From Pseudomonadota bacterium (GTDB taxonomy: Bacteria; Desulfobacterota; Binatia; Binatales; Binataceae), in contig JAJPIF010000024.1 in NCBI GenBank assembly GCA_021324885.1, positions 62,001 to 126,000 of the forward strand: a stretch of DNA of 64,000 nt, written 5' to 3'. Of the stretch, positions 38,429 through 47,348 are shown piece by piece. The notes below the pieces were generated by a model. That model saw only the letters and a program-made list of their open reading frames with translations. It was not told where the DNA came from and searched no databases. The translations under genes and the position numbers were made by a program. Every line of letters begins with the position of its first letter. The stretch's first letter is position 1.

Positions 38429-38788
38429 TCAGCCCTTTCGATCGAAGATGAACAGCGGGACCTGATTGGCGGATTTGGGCTCGACTTCCACGATGCGGCG
38501 GCCATTGGCCGCGCGAATCGGTTTGAAGCCGTAGCCCTTCCTGGTCAGCGCCGCGCAGACGGCGTCGATGTCTTCGGCTTCGAGCCACAGGCCGGACATT
38601 CCTTCGGAATCGGATTGCGAGGCGGCTGGGGTCAGTCTGATTTCAGCGTCGGCGATGCTGACGCTGGCGAAGGCGGCGTCGGGCGCGAGCTTGACGTCCA
38701 GTTCAAAATTGTTCCGGTAAATCGACGCCGCGTCTTTGACGTCGGTTGTGGTTACGTCGAGCCGGTCCAGCCGTTTGAGTTTTGCCAT
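38429..38788 (-). CDS. Short VOC family protein
   Basis: A 119-residue protein starting MAKLKRLDRLDVTTTDVKDAASIYRNNFELDVKL, typical of the first strand-helix of the vicinal-oxygen-chelate fold, and ending with the EVEPKSANQVPLFIFDR strand. Most metal-ligand positions of glyoxalase I are not obvious, so it may be a binding protein or an enzyme with unknown substrate. It converges with the O-methyltransferase. Confidence 0.75.
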   Translation of the reverse strand: MAKLKRLDRLDVTTTDVKDAASIYRNNFELDVKLAPDAAFASVSIADAEIRLTPAASQSDSEGMSGLWLEAEDIDAVCAALTRKGYGFKPIRAANGRRIVEVEPKSANQVPLFIFDRKG

Positions 38789-38872
38789 CGTTATGCTCCC
38801 CTAAAGAAGGAAGTGCTGCGCAACACTTGTTTCGGAGCGTTCCCGTGAGGAACAGGCGCTGACGCGGCGCAA

Positions 38873-39580
38873 TCAGGCTTTCGGTTTCATGCTGACATCA
38901 AGGGTCGTGGGCGCTCCGGCCTTGACCGAAACCTGGTGCTTTTGCTCGCCCAGCTTTTCCTGCCAAACCGTCACTTCATAATTTCCGGGAGGGACATCTT
39001 TGATGGTGAAGTTGCCGTTTTTGTCGGTGACGGCGTAGTAGGGATTGGCCGCCGAAAACCACCATCCTTTCATCCATCCGTGCGCATCGCAGGTGACCTT
39101 GATCAGTTCCGGTTTTTCGACTTTGACCGCGATGACCTTCTTGAATTGAGGTTGGGCGATGTTGATAGGCGGGTTTTTGGTGGAATAGGTGTGGATATTG
39201 TGGAGTATTCCGTCGTCGTTTTTGATCTGAATCGTGCTGCCCGCCGCAAAGGCAAGGACGTGAGGTTCGTAGTCACATCCCTTCTGATCAAATATGACGG
39301 TCTCCGGCTTGGGTTTCGCCTTGGCGTCGGCGACATACACCACGGCGTTGGCAATCCCCCCGTTTGCGCCAACGATTAGATCCTCCTCGAAATGCGGCTT
39401 GAGCCCGCAGACTTCCTTGTCCTTGGTGATGTCAACCGGCCTGGGCTTGGGCGGGGTCCCCTCGTATTTGACCGTGCCAGTTATCCATCCGTTATCGGCG
39501 GCATCGACGCTCAGAATGCCGAAGCACAGGACAGCGGCACCAATCATTGCCATTATCGCTAAAGGGCTTGTCTTGTTCAT
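38873..39580 (-). CDS. Cupredoxin-like exported protein with a C-terminal carboxypeptidase-regulatory-like domain
   Basis: A 235-residue exported protein from ATG 39580 (AGGA 6 bases upstream); a signal segment (SPLAIMAMIGAAVLCFGILSVDAAD) opens it. The middle part resembles a blue copper fold with possible ligands His and Cys in HNIHTYS and VTCDAHGWMKGW, plus CDYEPHVLAF. The last third (NPYYAVTDKNGNFTIKDVPPGNYEVTVWQEKLG) is a CarboxypepD_reg-like beta domain. It may carry electrons or bind copper in the periplasm; neither is proven. Confidence 0.75.
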   Translation of the reverse strand: MNKTSPLAIMAMIGAAVLCFGILSVDAADNGWITGTVKYEGTPPKPRPVDITKDKEVCGLKPHFEEDLIVGANGGIANAVVYVADAKAKPKPETVIFDQKGCDYEPHVLAFAAGSTIQIKNDDGILHNIHTYSTKNPPINIAQPQFKKVIAVKVEKPELIKVTCDAHGWMKGWWFSAANPYYAVTDKNGNFTIKDVPPGNYEVTVWQEKLGEQKHQVSVKAGAPTTLDVSMKPKA

Positions 39581-39804
39581 CCGTTTCCTCATGCGAAGCG
39601 CGATTGCGCTCGCGCGTATCCTGGTAAGGCGAAAGGCAGCGCCGCTATAACGAATGACGAAGCTCATCGAACTTAAATTCGCAGTGGAGGGCTTGAAATG
39701 TGCCAGTCACCCTCGCTCCCGGACCGTCACACGAAAAGAAATCGGGGAGAAGGAAGGGAGCAGAGCGCAGTGGTAGGATTGCTTCAAGGCGATCGGCGGC
39801 CGTT

Positions 39805-40422
39805 TTAAACTTCTTTACGCAGAACTATGATGGTGTGGAGCGAGTAGCGCGAGGTTTTGTCGCGGCGTTCGACCTTGAGCGGGACGCCGTCGATCACGTC
39901 GCGGTAGCGCAGTTGCGTGGTCCAGCCCAGATGCTTGGCGATCGGGTTGGAGATACCTACCAGAAAGCCGATTATCGGATTTTCGCTGCGGAAATGGTTG
40001 ATGATCACGATCCGTCCGCCGGGTTTGCACACCCGGTGCATCTCGCTCATCATGCGCACCGGATCGGGCACGACGGTGATGACGTGAAAGGCGCAGACCA
40101 CGTCGAAGCTGGCGTCAGGTATATTCAGATTGAGCGCGTCCCCCTGGCTCAATTCGACGTTTTTGAGCTGGTTTTCCCGCACCTTTTTTTTGGCATGCTC
40201 GAGCATCTCGGGCGACGGATCCACTCCCACGACGTGGACATAGGGTGGATAGGCGTCGAGGGAGATGCCGGTGCCGACACCGACCTCCAGGACGCGTTGT
40301 CCGGGACGCAGGTTGAGCGACTCGATAACGGCATGTTCGCGGTCAACGAAAACCCGGCCCCACAGCCGGTCATAAAAATGTGCGAAGTCTGAATAGACCC
40401 GACTTTCGTGCGGTTCAGGCAT
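39805..40422 (-). CDS. Class I SAM-dependent methyltransferase
   Basis: A 205-residue methyltransferase. The SAM motif is RVLEVGVGTGISLDAYP, the acidic end of strand two is GVDPSPEMLEHAKKK, and DVVCAFHVITVVPDPVRMMSEMHRVCKPGG follows. The pattern recalls UbiE or phospholipid N-methyltransferases (PmtA-like), so a lipid or quinone substrate is plausible. Downstream of the HTH gene by 47 bases, same strand. Confidence 0.85.
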   Translation of the reverse strand: MPEPHESRVYSDFAHFYDRLWGRVFVDREHAVIESLNLRPGQRVLEVGVGTGISLDAYPPYVHVVGVDPSPEMLEHAKKKVRENQLKNVELSQGDALNLNIPDASFDVVCAFHVITVVPDPVRMMSEMHRVCKPGGRIVIINHFRSENPIIGFLVGISNPIAKHLGWTTQLRYRDVIDGVPLKVERRDKTSRYSLHTIIVLRKEV

Positions 40423-40469
40423 TTACGTTGGTGGTTGGTTAGATCCGGTAACAAAGGCTGCGCTACGAA

Positions 40470-40709
40470 CTATGCAGCGACGTTTAAACCTTTCAGTTGT
40501 CGTTTGAAGGATGTCACATCGCGTTTGCGAAAACGCCATTGCCGTCCTTTTTTGAAGGCCGGAATGACGTTGCGGCGAGCCAACTCATTAACCGTATCCG
40601 GACTCAAATCCAGCAGGAAAGCCACCTCGCGCGAATTGAGCAGGATGTCGTCTTTATCGCCTATCAGATTAAGACTCAAAAATGATGGATTACGCTTAAT
40701 CATGACCAC
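40470..40709 (-). CDS. Small helix-turn-helix (excisionase/MerR-like) DNA-binding protein
   Basis: A 79-residue protein with one winged-helix motif of the excisionase/MerR-like type: LLNSREVAFLLDLSPDTVNELARRNVIPAFKKGRQWRFRKRDVTSFKRQL. It has no effector domain. Start may be GTG 40709 or ATG 40703. No integrase is near, so a mobile-element excisionase is unlikely and a local regulator is more plausible. It may regulate the methyltransferase that follows. Confidence 0.8.
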   Translation of the reverse strand: MVMIKRNPSFLSLNLIGDKDDILLNSREVAFLLDLSPDTVNELARRNVIPAFKKGRQWRFRKRDVTSFKRQLKGLNVAA

Positions 40710-40995
40710 GGTTCAAACCGAGCATTTGTAGTACGCTAGATGGCTGGTGTCAAGCGACCCTCGCCATACTGGTTGGTACGCGCAGGTTCCTCCGCCTTCC
40801 TTTCACAACCATAATAGGGCATCGCCGTCCCTAATCAAGCTTCGGGTCCCACCAGATTGCCGAACAGGATTTTCCGCAACCGTTTCCCTCACTCTAATCT
40901 CCCTCGGAAAGGAGCAAAGGAAAGCAGCCATTTTTCTAATCAGGGTGCGGACCGCAGCTTTCAGGTAAGCGCGCGGCCGGTCCTTTCCCGCCCCG

Positions 40996-42651
40996 CTAGA
41001 CGCTGATCCGGGTCAGCCTGCGGGTCGAAATCAGGTAGTCGTACCAGATCCGGGTGACCACGACGCAGGAAAACAAGCCTGTCAGCACGCCGACGCACAG
41101 GGTCACGGCGAAGCCTTTGACTGGGCCGGTTCCGAACTGGAAGAGGATAAGACCGGCCACGAAGGTCGAAATATTGGAATCATGAATCGCCGACCAGGCC
41201 CGTTCATAGCCGATTCTGACGGCTTCCCTGGGGGCCTTGCCGTTGCGCAATTCCTCCCTCATGCGCTCGTTGATTAGTACATTGGCGTCCACGGACATTC
41301 CCAGCGTCAGCACGATTCCGGCGATTCCCGGCAGCGTCAGCGTCGCCTGCATCGCCGCCATCACGCAAATCAGGAGCAGGATGTTCAGGGTAAGCCCGAA
41401 ATCCGCGACCAATCCGGCTCCGCTATAGTACACCGCCATGAAGATCAGTACCGCCGCAGCGCCGACCGCGAAGGAAAGCTCGCCCTGGCGAATCGAATCA
41501 CGCCCCAGCGACGGTCCGACCGTGCGTTCCTCGGCGATCTCGACTGGCGCCGGCAAAGCGCCCGAACGCAGTACGATCGCCAAATCGTGAGCCTCGTCGA
41601 TGGAAAATCGTCCGGTAATCGAGACTTTTCCGCCCGGAATCCGCTCTTTGATGACGGGCGCGGAATATACCGTATTGTCCAGGATGATAGCCAGGCGCCG
41701 GCCCACGTTCTCCGCTGTCAGTGTGTCGAAAATCCGGGCCCCACGTTGGTCCAGATCGACCGAGACATACGGTCCCTCAAGCCGGCTGCCCGGACGTACC
41801 CGGGCGTCGGTCACGACGTCGCCGGTCATCAGGGTCTGGGATTCGACGAGGTAAGGTTCCCTGCCGCCCCTTTCCGGTGGACCGTAAAGGATTTCGTCCC
41901 CCGGAGGGGGACCGTTCTTGAGGGCGTCTTCCACGCTATGGCTGTCGTCAACGATTTTGAACTCCAGAACCGCAGTCTTGCCAATCAGCTCTTTGGCGCG
42001 CTCGGGGTCCTGGATACCGGGCAATTGAACCAGGATTTCGCTCTCGCCTTCGCGCTCGACGGTGGTCTCACGCACTCCCAACTGGTCGATCCGGTTGCGG
42101 ATGGTTTCCAGCGCCTGATCCATCGCATTGGAACGGAGCTGCGCCAGATCGCGGGGCGTGTAGTTCAGGGTGTAGATGGTTCCGCCCGTCGCGGACGGGG
42201 TGCTGCCCAGCTTCATATCCGTGAAGTCTCTGGACACGATGTCTTCGAGCGCGCTGCGGTCCGAGGGATTCGCCAGTTCGACCTGTATGGTGTCGCCGGT
42301 GGTTGAAACCCTGGCTCCGGTGATCTTGCTGTCCTTGAGTTCGCGTTTGAGGTCGTCGGCGCGCCGGCTCACGGCGTTTTTGACCGCGTCATCCAGTTTC
42401 ACGTCGAGCAGCAGATGGGTGCCGCCCTGGAGGTCCAAGCCATATTGAATCCTGGGGACTGGCAGGTAAGTTGTCCACCACGAGGGCAGTTCAGGGGTGA
42501 AACTGGGGACCAGCAGGAAAACCGCCGCGGCCACCAGGATCGCGGTAAGGTAAATGCGGGTCTGGGCCCGTCCATTGTTAAGGTGCAGGTAGAGAATCGC
42601 GACGGCCAGCGCCACCAGAACCATGACCGGCGCGAAATTTCCGTTTTCCAA
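40996..42651 (-). CDS. secD: Protein translocase subunit SecD
   Basis: RND-type SecD that uses the proton gradient to drive late steps of Sec export. At 551 residues it has the periplasmic head after YGLDLQGGTHLLLDV and the C-terminal helices ending in GMSVDANVLINERMREELRNG and FVAGLILFQFGTGPVKGFAVTLCVGVLTGLF. The N-terminus shows two hydrophobic stretches (VMVLVALAVAILYL and IYLTAILVAAAVFLLV) where SecD normally has one. yajC precedes it by 60 bases. No secF is next to it. Confidence 0.95.
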   Translation of the reverse strand: MENGNFAPVMVLVALAVAILYLHLNNGRAQTRIYLTAILVAAAVFLLVPSFTPELPSWWTTYLPVPRIQYGLDLQGGTHLLLDVKLDDAVKNAVSRRADDLKRELKDSKITGARVSTTGDTIQVELANPSDRSALEDIVSRDFTDMKLGSTPSATGGTIYTLNYTPRDLAQLRSNAMDQALETIRNRIDQLGVRETTVEREGESEILVQLPGIQDPERAKELIGKTAVLEFKIVDDSHSVEDALKNGPPPGDEILYGPPERGGREPYLVESQTLMTGDVVTDARVRPGSRLEGPYVSVDLDQRGARIFDTLTAENVGRRLAIILDNTVYSAPVIKERIPGGKVSITGRFSIDEAHDLAIVLRSGALPAPVEIAEERTVGPSLGRDSIRQGELSFAVGAAAVLIFMAVYYSGAGLVADFGLTLNILLLICVMAAMQATLTLPGIAGIVLTLGMSVDANVLINERMREELRNGKAPREAVRIGYERAWSAIHDSNISTFVAGLILFQFGTGPVKGFAVTLCVGVLTGLFSCVVVTRIWYDYLISTRRLTRISV

Positions 42652-42711
42652 AAGTCCCTCTCTCCTCAGACCGCCGAAGGATATGCCCTGGCTGGGGTGC
42701 GGTCCACTATA

Positions 42712-43065
42712 TTAGTCCTTTGCCGCGGCTTTGGAACCGCCCCTTCCATAAGGGGATAGCGCCGCAATTTGCGCCCGTTCGACCATCACGCGAACATTCG
42801 GCGCAATCTCCAATATCACCGTCTTTTCCTTTAACTCGACGATCTTGCCAATCAGGCCGCCGGTGGTGACGACCTCGTCGTTGCGCTTGAGCGCGGCCAG
42901 CATTTTCTGAAGGTCGGCGGCTTTTTTGGTCTGCGGCCGGATCAGGATGAAGTAGAAAATGGCGAAAAGAAAGACCAGCGGTATGACCGTGGTAAACAGT
43001 ACCTGTTCGCCGGTGCTGGTGTTTTGAGCCGCCTGTTGAGCGTATGCGATCCCCTCAAACCACAT
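42712..43065 (-). CDS. yajC: Preprotein translocase subunit YajC
   Basis: A 117-residue single-pass inner-membrane protein that associates with SecDF. The hydrophobic helix VLFTTVIPLVFLFAIFYFILIRPQ and the conserved tail MLAALKRNDEVVTTGGLIGKIVELKEKTVILEIAPNVRVMVER are intact. The start overlaps the tgt stop by one base (TAATG), supporting ATG 43065 over a long open upstream stretch. Confidence 0.95.
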   Translation of the reverse strand: MWFEGIAYAQQAAQNTSTGEQVLFTTVIPLVFLFAIFYFILIRPQTKKAADLQKMLAALKRNDEVVTTGGLIGKIVELKEKTVILEIAPNVRVMVERAQIAALSPYGRGGSKAAAKD

Positions 43066-44198
43066 TAGTTTTCTTCCGTTTCGTCGAAGTCTTCCATGCC
43101 TGCGGACGCAATCGAGCGGCGGAATTGCGCGAAATTCCCCGACGCGATTGCACTCCGTGCCATTGCTATCAGATTCGCGTAAAAAAACAGATTGTGTTCC
43201 GTTAATGCCCGCGCCGCAAGAATCTCGCCCGCGCGGTACAGATGGCGCAGGTAGGAGCGGCTGTAGGAGCGGCAGGTCCGGCACCCGCAGCGCTCATCCA
43301 GCGGAGCGGAATCCCTGATATTACGCGAATGCTTGATCGACACCCGCCCTCCACTGGTAAAGGCGCATCCATTGCGGGCATTGCGGGTCGGCAGCACGCA
43401 GTCGAACATGTCATAGCCCATCCCAATCGCAGCCAGCAGATCAGTGGGCGTACCGACGCCCATCAGGTAGCGGGGTTTGTCGACGGGTAGAAAGCTGGCG
43501 CTTAATTCCGCCATTTCCAGCATCAACAGCTTGGGCTCGCCCACCGACAAACCGCCGGTGGCAAAGCCGTCAAAACCCAGCGACGTGATCTGGCGGGCGC
43601 TGGCGGCGCGCAGATCGGGATAGACGCTGCCCTGAACGATTCCGAACAGAGCCTGATTTTCGGAGGTACGCGCCCGCAGCGAGCGCTCGGCCCATCTGGC
43701 GGTCAGTTCGAGGGACTGGCGCGCGTAGGATAGCTCAGCGGGGTACGGGGTGCATTCATCCAGGGCCATCATAATGTCGCATTGAAGTTTCTGCTGGATT
43801 TCGACCGCGCTTTCCGGCGTTAGCAACATCGGGCGGCCATCCAGATGGGAGCGGAAACGGATGCCGTCCTCGTCGATCCGATTGATCGATGCCAGGCTCA
43901 TCGCCTGAAATCCGCCCGAATCAGTCAGCACCGCGCCGTGCCATCCCATGAAGGCCTGGATGCCGCCCATCTCACGAATCAGGTCGGCACCGGGCCGCAC
44001 CGCCAAATGGTAGGCGTTGGCCAGAATCATCCGGTAGCCGATATCCCACAATTCATGCGGCGCCATTGCTTTGACGGCGGCGCGCGTCCCCACCGGCATA
44101 AAGGCAGGAGTATCCACGACGCCGTGACCGGTAATCAGACGGCCGCAGCGCGCCGCCCCGTCTGCGGCCAGGATTTCGAACTGGATTGGCTGCGCCAT
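43065..44198 (-). CDS. tgt: tRNA-guanine transglycosylase
   Basis: Exchanges guanine-34 for preQ1 in tRNAs for Asp, Asn, His and Tyr. The 377 residues hold the aspartate active site VLTDSGGFQAMSLASI, TYR/GVQ-type recognition blocks (MGVGTPTDLLAAIGMGYDMFDCVLPTRNARNG) and the zinc site CGCRTCRSYSRSYLRHLY with a downstream His. ATG 44198 overlaps the queA stop (TGATG), so the next step of queuosine synthesis is translationally linked. Confidence 0.96.
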   Translation of the reverse strand: MAQPIQFEILAADGAARCGRLITGHGVVDTPAFMPVGTRAAVKAMAPHELWDIGYRMILANAYHLAVRPGADLIREMGGIQAFMGWHGAVLTDSGGFQAMSLASINRIDEDGIRFRSHLDGRPMLLTPESAVEIQQKLQCDIMMALDECTPYPAELSYARQSLELTARWAERSLRARTSENQALFGIVQGSVYPDLRAASARQITSLGFDGFATGGLSVGEPKLLMLEMAELSASFLPVDKPRYLMGVGTPTDLLAAIGMGYDMFDCVLPTRNARNGCAFTSGGRVSIKHSRNIRDSAPLDERCGCRTCRSYSRSYLRHLYRAGEILAARALTEHNLFFYANLIAMARSAIASGNFAQFRRSIASAGMEDFDETEEN

Positions 44199-45217
44199 CA
44201 AAGGATCAGCATGGCGTCGCCATAGCTGAGGAAACGATAGCGATGACGGATCGCCTCGCGATAAGCACTCAAAGTCAGCTCGCGGCCCGCAAACGCCATC
44301 ACCATCGCCAGCACTGTCGTGCGCGGCATGTGAAAATTCGTGATCATTCCTTCAACCAGTTTGAAGCGAAATCCTGGATAGATAAACAGCCCCGTCAGCC
44401 CTTCGAGGTCTCCGGTCACCGCGTACGATTCAAGCGCGCGGACGCTGCTGGTCCCCACGGCGACGATTCGCGATCCGATCCGGCGGGCATGTGCGATGGT
44501 TTCCGCGGCTTGTGGCGCAATCGTGTACCATTCGCCCTCCATGCTGTGCGCCTCCACTTCCTGGCTGCGCAGCGGCGCGAAGGTGCCGGGACCGATATGC
44601 AGGGTGATGAACACGGCCTTGATGCCGCTTTGCTCCAGTTCCTCGAGCAGGTGCCGGGTGAAATGCAGCCCGGCTGTCGGTGCGGCGACTGCGCCCGTAT
44701 GGTTGGCATAAACGGTCTGGTAGTCGTCGGCGTCCGAAGCCTGAACCTCGCGCTTGATATAATGGGGGAGCGCCAGCAAGCCGTTGTTTGCGAGCATTCC
44801 CTCAATTGATCCCTCGCCTTCCATGGCCACCAGCGCGCGTCCCGGTCGCTGATAACCAACGATTTGCAGCGTCTCACCGCGGTCGAGCACCAGGCGGGTC
44901 CCCGGCGGACATGGGCGATGGGAATGGATCAGCGAAATCCATGCGCGTGGCGGCTGGTCGGCCTTGCGAACAAACAACAATTCGACTTTCCCGCCGCTCT
45001 CCTTACGCGCCATCAGACGGGCCGGAAAGACCCGCGTATCGTTGAGCACCAGCACATCGCCCGGATGCAGATAGCGGCCGAGCTTGTAAAAGCGCGAATG
45101 CTCGACGGTGCCGCGCTTGCGGTCCACCACCTCCATCCGGGCCTCGTCGCGGCGTTCCAGCGGCCGTTGCGCGATCAACTCGGGCGGCAGGTCATAATCC
45201 AGGTCGGACAACCTCAT
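44198..45217 (-). CDS. queA: S-adenosylmethionine:tRNA ribosyltransferase-isomerase
   Basis: Converts preQ1 in tRNA to epoxyqueuosine using the ribosyl moiety of SAM. The 339 residues begin LSDLDYDLPPELIAQRPLERRDEARMEV, which is diagnostic, and contain AGLHFTRHLLEELEQSG and MITNFHMPRTTVLAMVMAFAG. First gene of queA > tgt > yajC > secD, a common bacterial order. The 159 bases upstream show no recognisable preQ1 riboswitch. Confidence 0.96.
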   Translation of the reverse strand: MRLSDLDYDLPPELIAQRPLERRDEARMEVVDRKRGTVEHSRFYKLGRYLHPGDVLVLNDTRVFPARLMARKESGGKVELLFVRKADQPPRAWISLIHSHRPCPPGTRLVLDRGETLQIVGYQRPGRALVAMEGEGSIEGMLANNGLLALPHYIKREVQASDADDYQTVYANHTGAVAAPTAGLHFTRHLLEELEQSGIKAVFITLHIGPGTFAPLRSQEVEAHSMEGEWYTIAPQAAETIAHARRIGSRIVAVGTSSVRALESYAVTGDLEGLTGLFIYPGFRFKLVEGMITNFHMPRTTVLAMVMAFAGRELTLSAYREAIRHRYRFLSYGDAMLIL

Positions 45218-45254
45218 GTCAGCAACCCCATCCGGCTCTACGATAACACGCCCC

Positions 45255-45345
45255 GACGAGATGAGAGGAGAGAGGCGAAGAGGAGAGCGTCGAGAAGCCG
45301 CTGCGATTCACCGTGACCGTGCTACTCGCAAGGCGGGCTCCTCTT
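45255..45345. repeat. Purine-rich intergenic stretch with weak inverted repeat
   Basis: The gap between queA and the hydrolase gene contains a purine run (gagatgagaggagagaggcg) and, about 55 bases later, a pyrimidine stretch ctcctcttttttccgc. aagaggag matches ctcctctt on the opposite strand. It resembles the larger element at 13497-13638 in composition. It may be a decayed copy of the same repeat. Confidence 0.35.
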
Positions 45346-45376
45346 TTTTCCGCACCCTGCTAGACTAACGGGCGAG

Positions 45377-46123
45377 GTGACGCGCGTGGAAAGTAAGGTT
45401 GCGATTAAAACGGCTGACGGTACTTGCGATTGCTACACCTACACCGCGCCGGGGGTCGATTCGGCGCCGGCGGTTATTTTCTATATGGATGGGCTTGGTA
45501 TCCGGCCCGATTTGCGCGCGATGGCCGAGCGCCTGGCGTCCAATGGGTTTTTCGTGCTGCTGCCCAATCTGTATTACCGCGCCGGAGAATATCCGCCATT
45601 TGACATGGCGACGATGATGACCGATGAGTCGCAGCGCAACCGCATGATGGCGCTGGTGCAGTCGGTCACCAACGCCGGCGCGATGAGAGATACCACCGCG
45701 TTCCTGGATTTTCTCAGCAGTGAACCGAAGGTCAAGGGCTCGAAGATCGGCTGCGTCGGGTACTGCATGGGAGGTCCGCTGGTGTTGACGGCTGCCGGGA
45801 CCTTTCCCGACCGCGTTGCGGCGGGCGCCTCAATCCATGGGGCTGGCGTTGCCACCGACCGTCCCGACAGCCCCCATCTGCTGGCGCCAAAGATGCGCGG
45901 CAGGATTTACGTCGCGGTGGCGGAGATCGATCCGTGGCTGACGCCGGGCGAGACCGATCGCTTAAAAGCCGCCCTCGAATCAAGCGGTACCAATCATACG
46001 GTCGAGATTTATCCGAAGGTCCAGCACGGCTTCGCCGCCAACGGCACCCCGATGTACGACCGCGAAGCCGCCGAGCGCCATTGGGATCGTATCGTGGCGT
46101 TGTTTCGCGAGACTCTGCTGTAA
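45377..46123 (+). CDS. Dienelactone hydrolase family protein
   Basis: A 248-residue alpha/beta hydrolase. The family's catalytic Cys nucleophile is in GCVGYCMGGPLVL, and Asp and His lie in AEIDPWLTPGE and QHGFAANGTPMYD. Dienelactone hydrolase opens the lactone ring of chloroaromatic or catechol degradation. GTG 45377 is taken as the start; GTG 45386 is equally possible. An amidohydrolase gene follows on the opposite strand, converging with it. Confidence 0.87.
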   Translation: MTRVESKVAIKTADGTCDCYTYTAPGVDSAPAVIFYMDGLGIRPDLRAMAERLASNGFFVLLPNLYYRAGEYPPFDMATMMTDESQRNRMMALVQSVTNAGAMRDTTAFLDFLSSEPKVKGSKIGCVGYCMGGPLVLTAAGTFPDRVAAGASIHGAGVATDRPDSPHLLAPKMRGRIYVAVAEIDPWLTPGETDRLKAALESSGTNHTVEIYPKVQHGFAANGTPMYDREAAERHWDRIVALFRETLL

Positions 46124-46153
46124 ACGGCTCTCGCCATCTCAGGTGTCCGACAA

Positions 46154-47275
46154 TCAGTTTACTGCGTATAAGCGGCTGCAGTTGTCGCGCACCAGCTTGT
46201 TGACCAGGTCGGGCTCAAGGCCGGCGAAGTCCTTGGCGACCTGCTGGCGCGAGCGCGGGAAAGTGCCTTCGGTATGCGGGTAGTCCGACCCCCACATCAG
46301 GTGATCGACGTTGAGCAGTTCGCGCGTAAGCAGACCTGCGCGGTCCTCCTCGAAGGTGAAGTAGAACTGGCGATGGCAGTAAAAGCTCGGTCTTTCGTCC
46401 AGCTTCGGCCGCAACCATAAATGGTGGTCTTCCCACCAATGGTCCATCGTGTGCAGGATGGCCGCGACCCATCCGATTCCGCCTTCGACCAGCACAAAAT
46501 TAAGCCGTGGATAAGCCTGCGGAACACCCGACATGATAAGGCTGGTGAGGGTGCGGAAATGATCCACGTATTTGTTTTCCAAAAACGTGATGGTGGCGCC
46601 GCCCGCCGAGGTCGGAACGTTGGCGAACTGCTGCTCGCTGGCCGCGTTATGAATCGACAGCACGGTCCCGCTTTCCTGCAATTCCGAAAACAGCGGATGG
46701 TAGTAGGGATCGCCAAACGGGATCTTCGGATGACCCGATGGGATGCAGACGGTGCGCAGACCCTTTTTGCGCACGCGCCTTACCTCCTCCACCGCCGCCT
46801 CGATCGGACCGCCAATCGGCAGCATCGCAGCGCCTAGCAGCCGATTGGGCGCTACTGAGCAGAAATCCGCCATCCAATCGTTATACGCCCGGATGCAGGC
46901 GTGCTTGTACTCGACATCGGGAGCAGCGAACAGGAACAGCGCGTCGCCCGGATAGATCACCTCGGCCGCGATGTTGTCAAGGTCCTGATCCTTGAGTCGC
47001 TCCACCGGATCATAGGCGCCCGCCCGCACTTCGGATTTGCGGTTATGGCTGCGGTCCTCGATCGGACGCCCCTCCAGCTTGAGTGTCGCCATCGCGCCGC
47101 CCAAATCGGCGCCGGCAAAAGGGCTGAGCCCGTCAACACAGAAGACGTCGAACTTTTCGCGATGCTCGACGTGCGGCGCGCGATCGCGGAAGCGCCGGTC
47201 GATGCGTTCCAGCCAGAGATTGGCGGGTTCGATTACATGGCCGTCAGAGGAGACAAACCGGGCAGCTGAATCCAT
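46154..47275 (-). CDS. Amidohydrolase family 2 metal-dependent hydrolase
   Basis: A 373-residue metalloenzyme. Metal residues: VSSDGHVIEP (Asp and His of the DxH type), His in VLSIHNAASEQ and the C-terminal WGSDYPHTEG aspartate. The sequence block AEVIYPGDALFLFAAPDVEYKHACIRAYNDWMADFCSVAPNRLLGAAMLP is typical of this family. It is a shorter relative of the enzyme at 34686-36116. The substrate is unknown, probably a carboxylated or ring-cleavage product. Confidence 0.87.
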   Translation of the reverse strand: MDSAARFVSSDGHVIEPANLWLERIDRRFRDRAPHVEHREKFDVFCVDGLSPFAGADLGGAMATLKLEGRPIEDRSHNRKSEVRAGAYDPVERLKDQDLDNIAAEVIYPGDALFLFAAPDVEYKHACIRAYNDWMADFCSVAPNRLLGAAMLPIGGPIEAAVEEVRRVRKKGLRTVCIPSGHPKIPFGDPYYHPLFSELQESGTVLSIHNAASEQQFANVPTSAGGATITFLENKYVDHFRTLTSLIMSGVPQAYPRLNFVLVEGGIGWVAAILHTMDHWWEDHHLWLRPKLDERPSFYCHRQFYFTFEEDRAGLLTRELLNVDHLMWGSDYPHTEGTFPRSRQQVAKDFAGLEPDLVNKLVRDNCSRLYAVN

Positions 47276-47348
47276 AAGGCCAACTCCATCGTCCGCGGGT
47301 TGAGAGCGTGGAAGCTCGCGGTCCGTATAAATTTGCTCGCCAGCTAAT

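Noticed and set aside
40470-40709. Excisionase of a mobile element
   Set aside because: No integrase, attachment repeats or phage genes nearby; treated as a plain small HTH regulator.
45218-45376. Possible preQ1 riboswitch upstream of queA
   Set aside because: No preQ1 aptamer core or pseudoknot pattern could be recognised.
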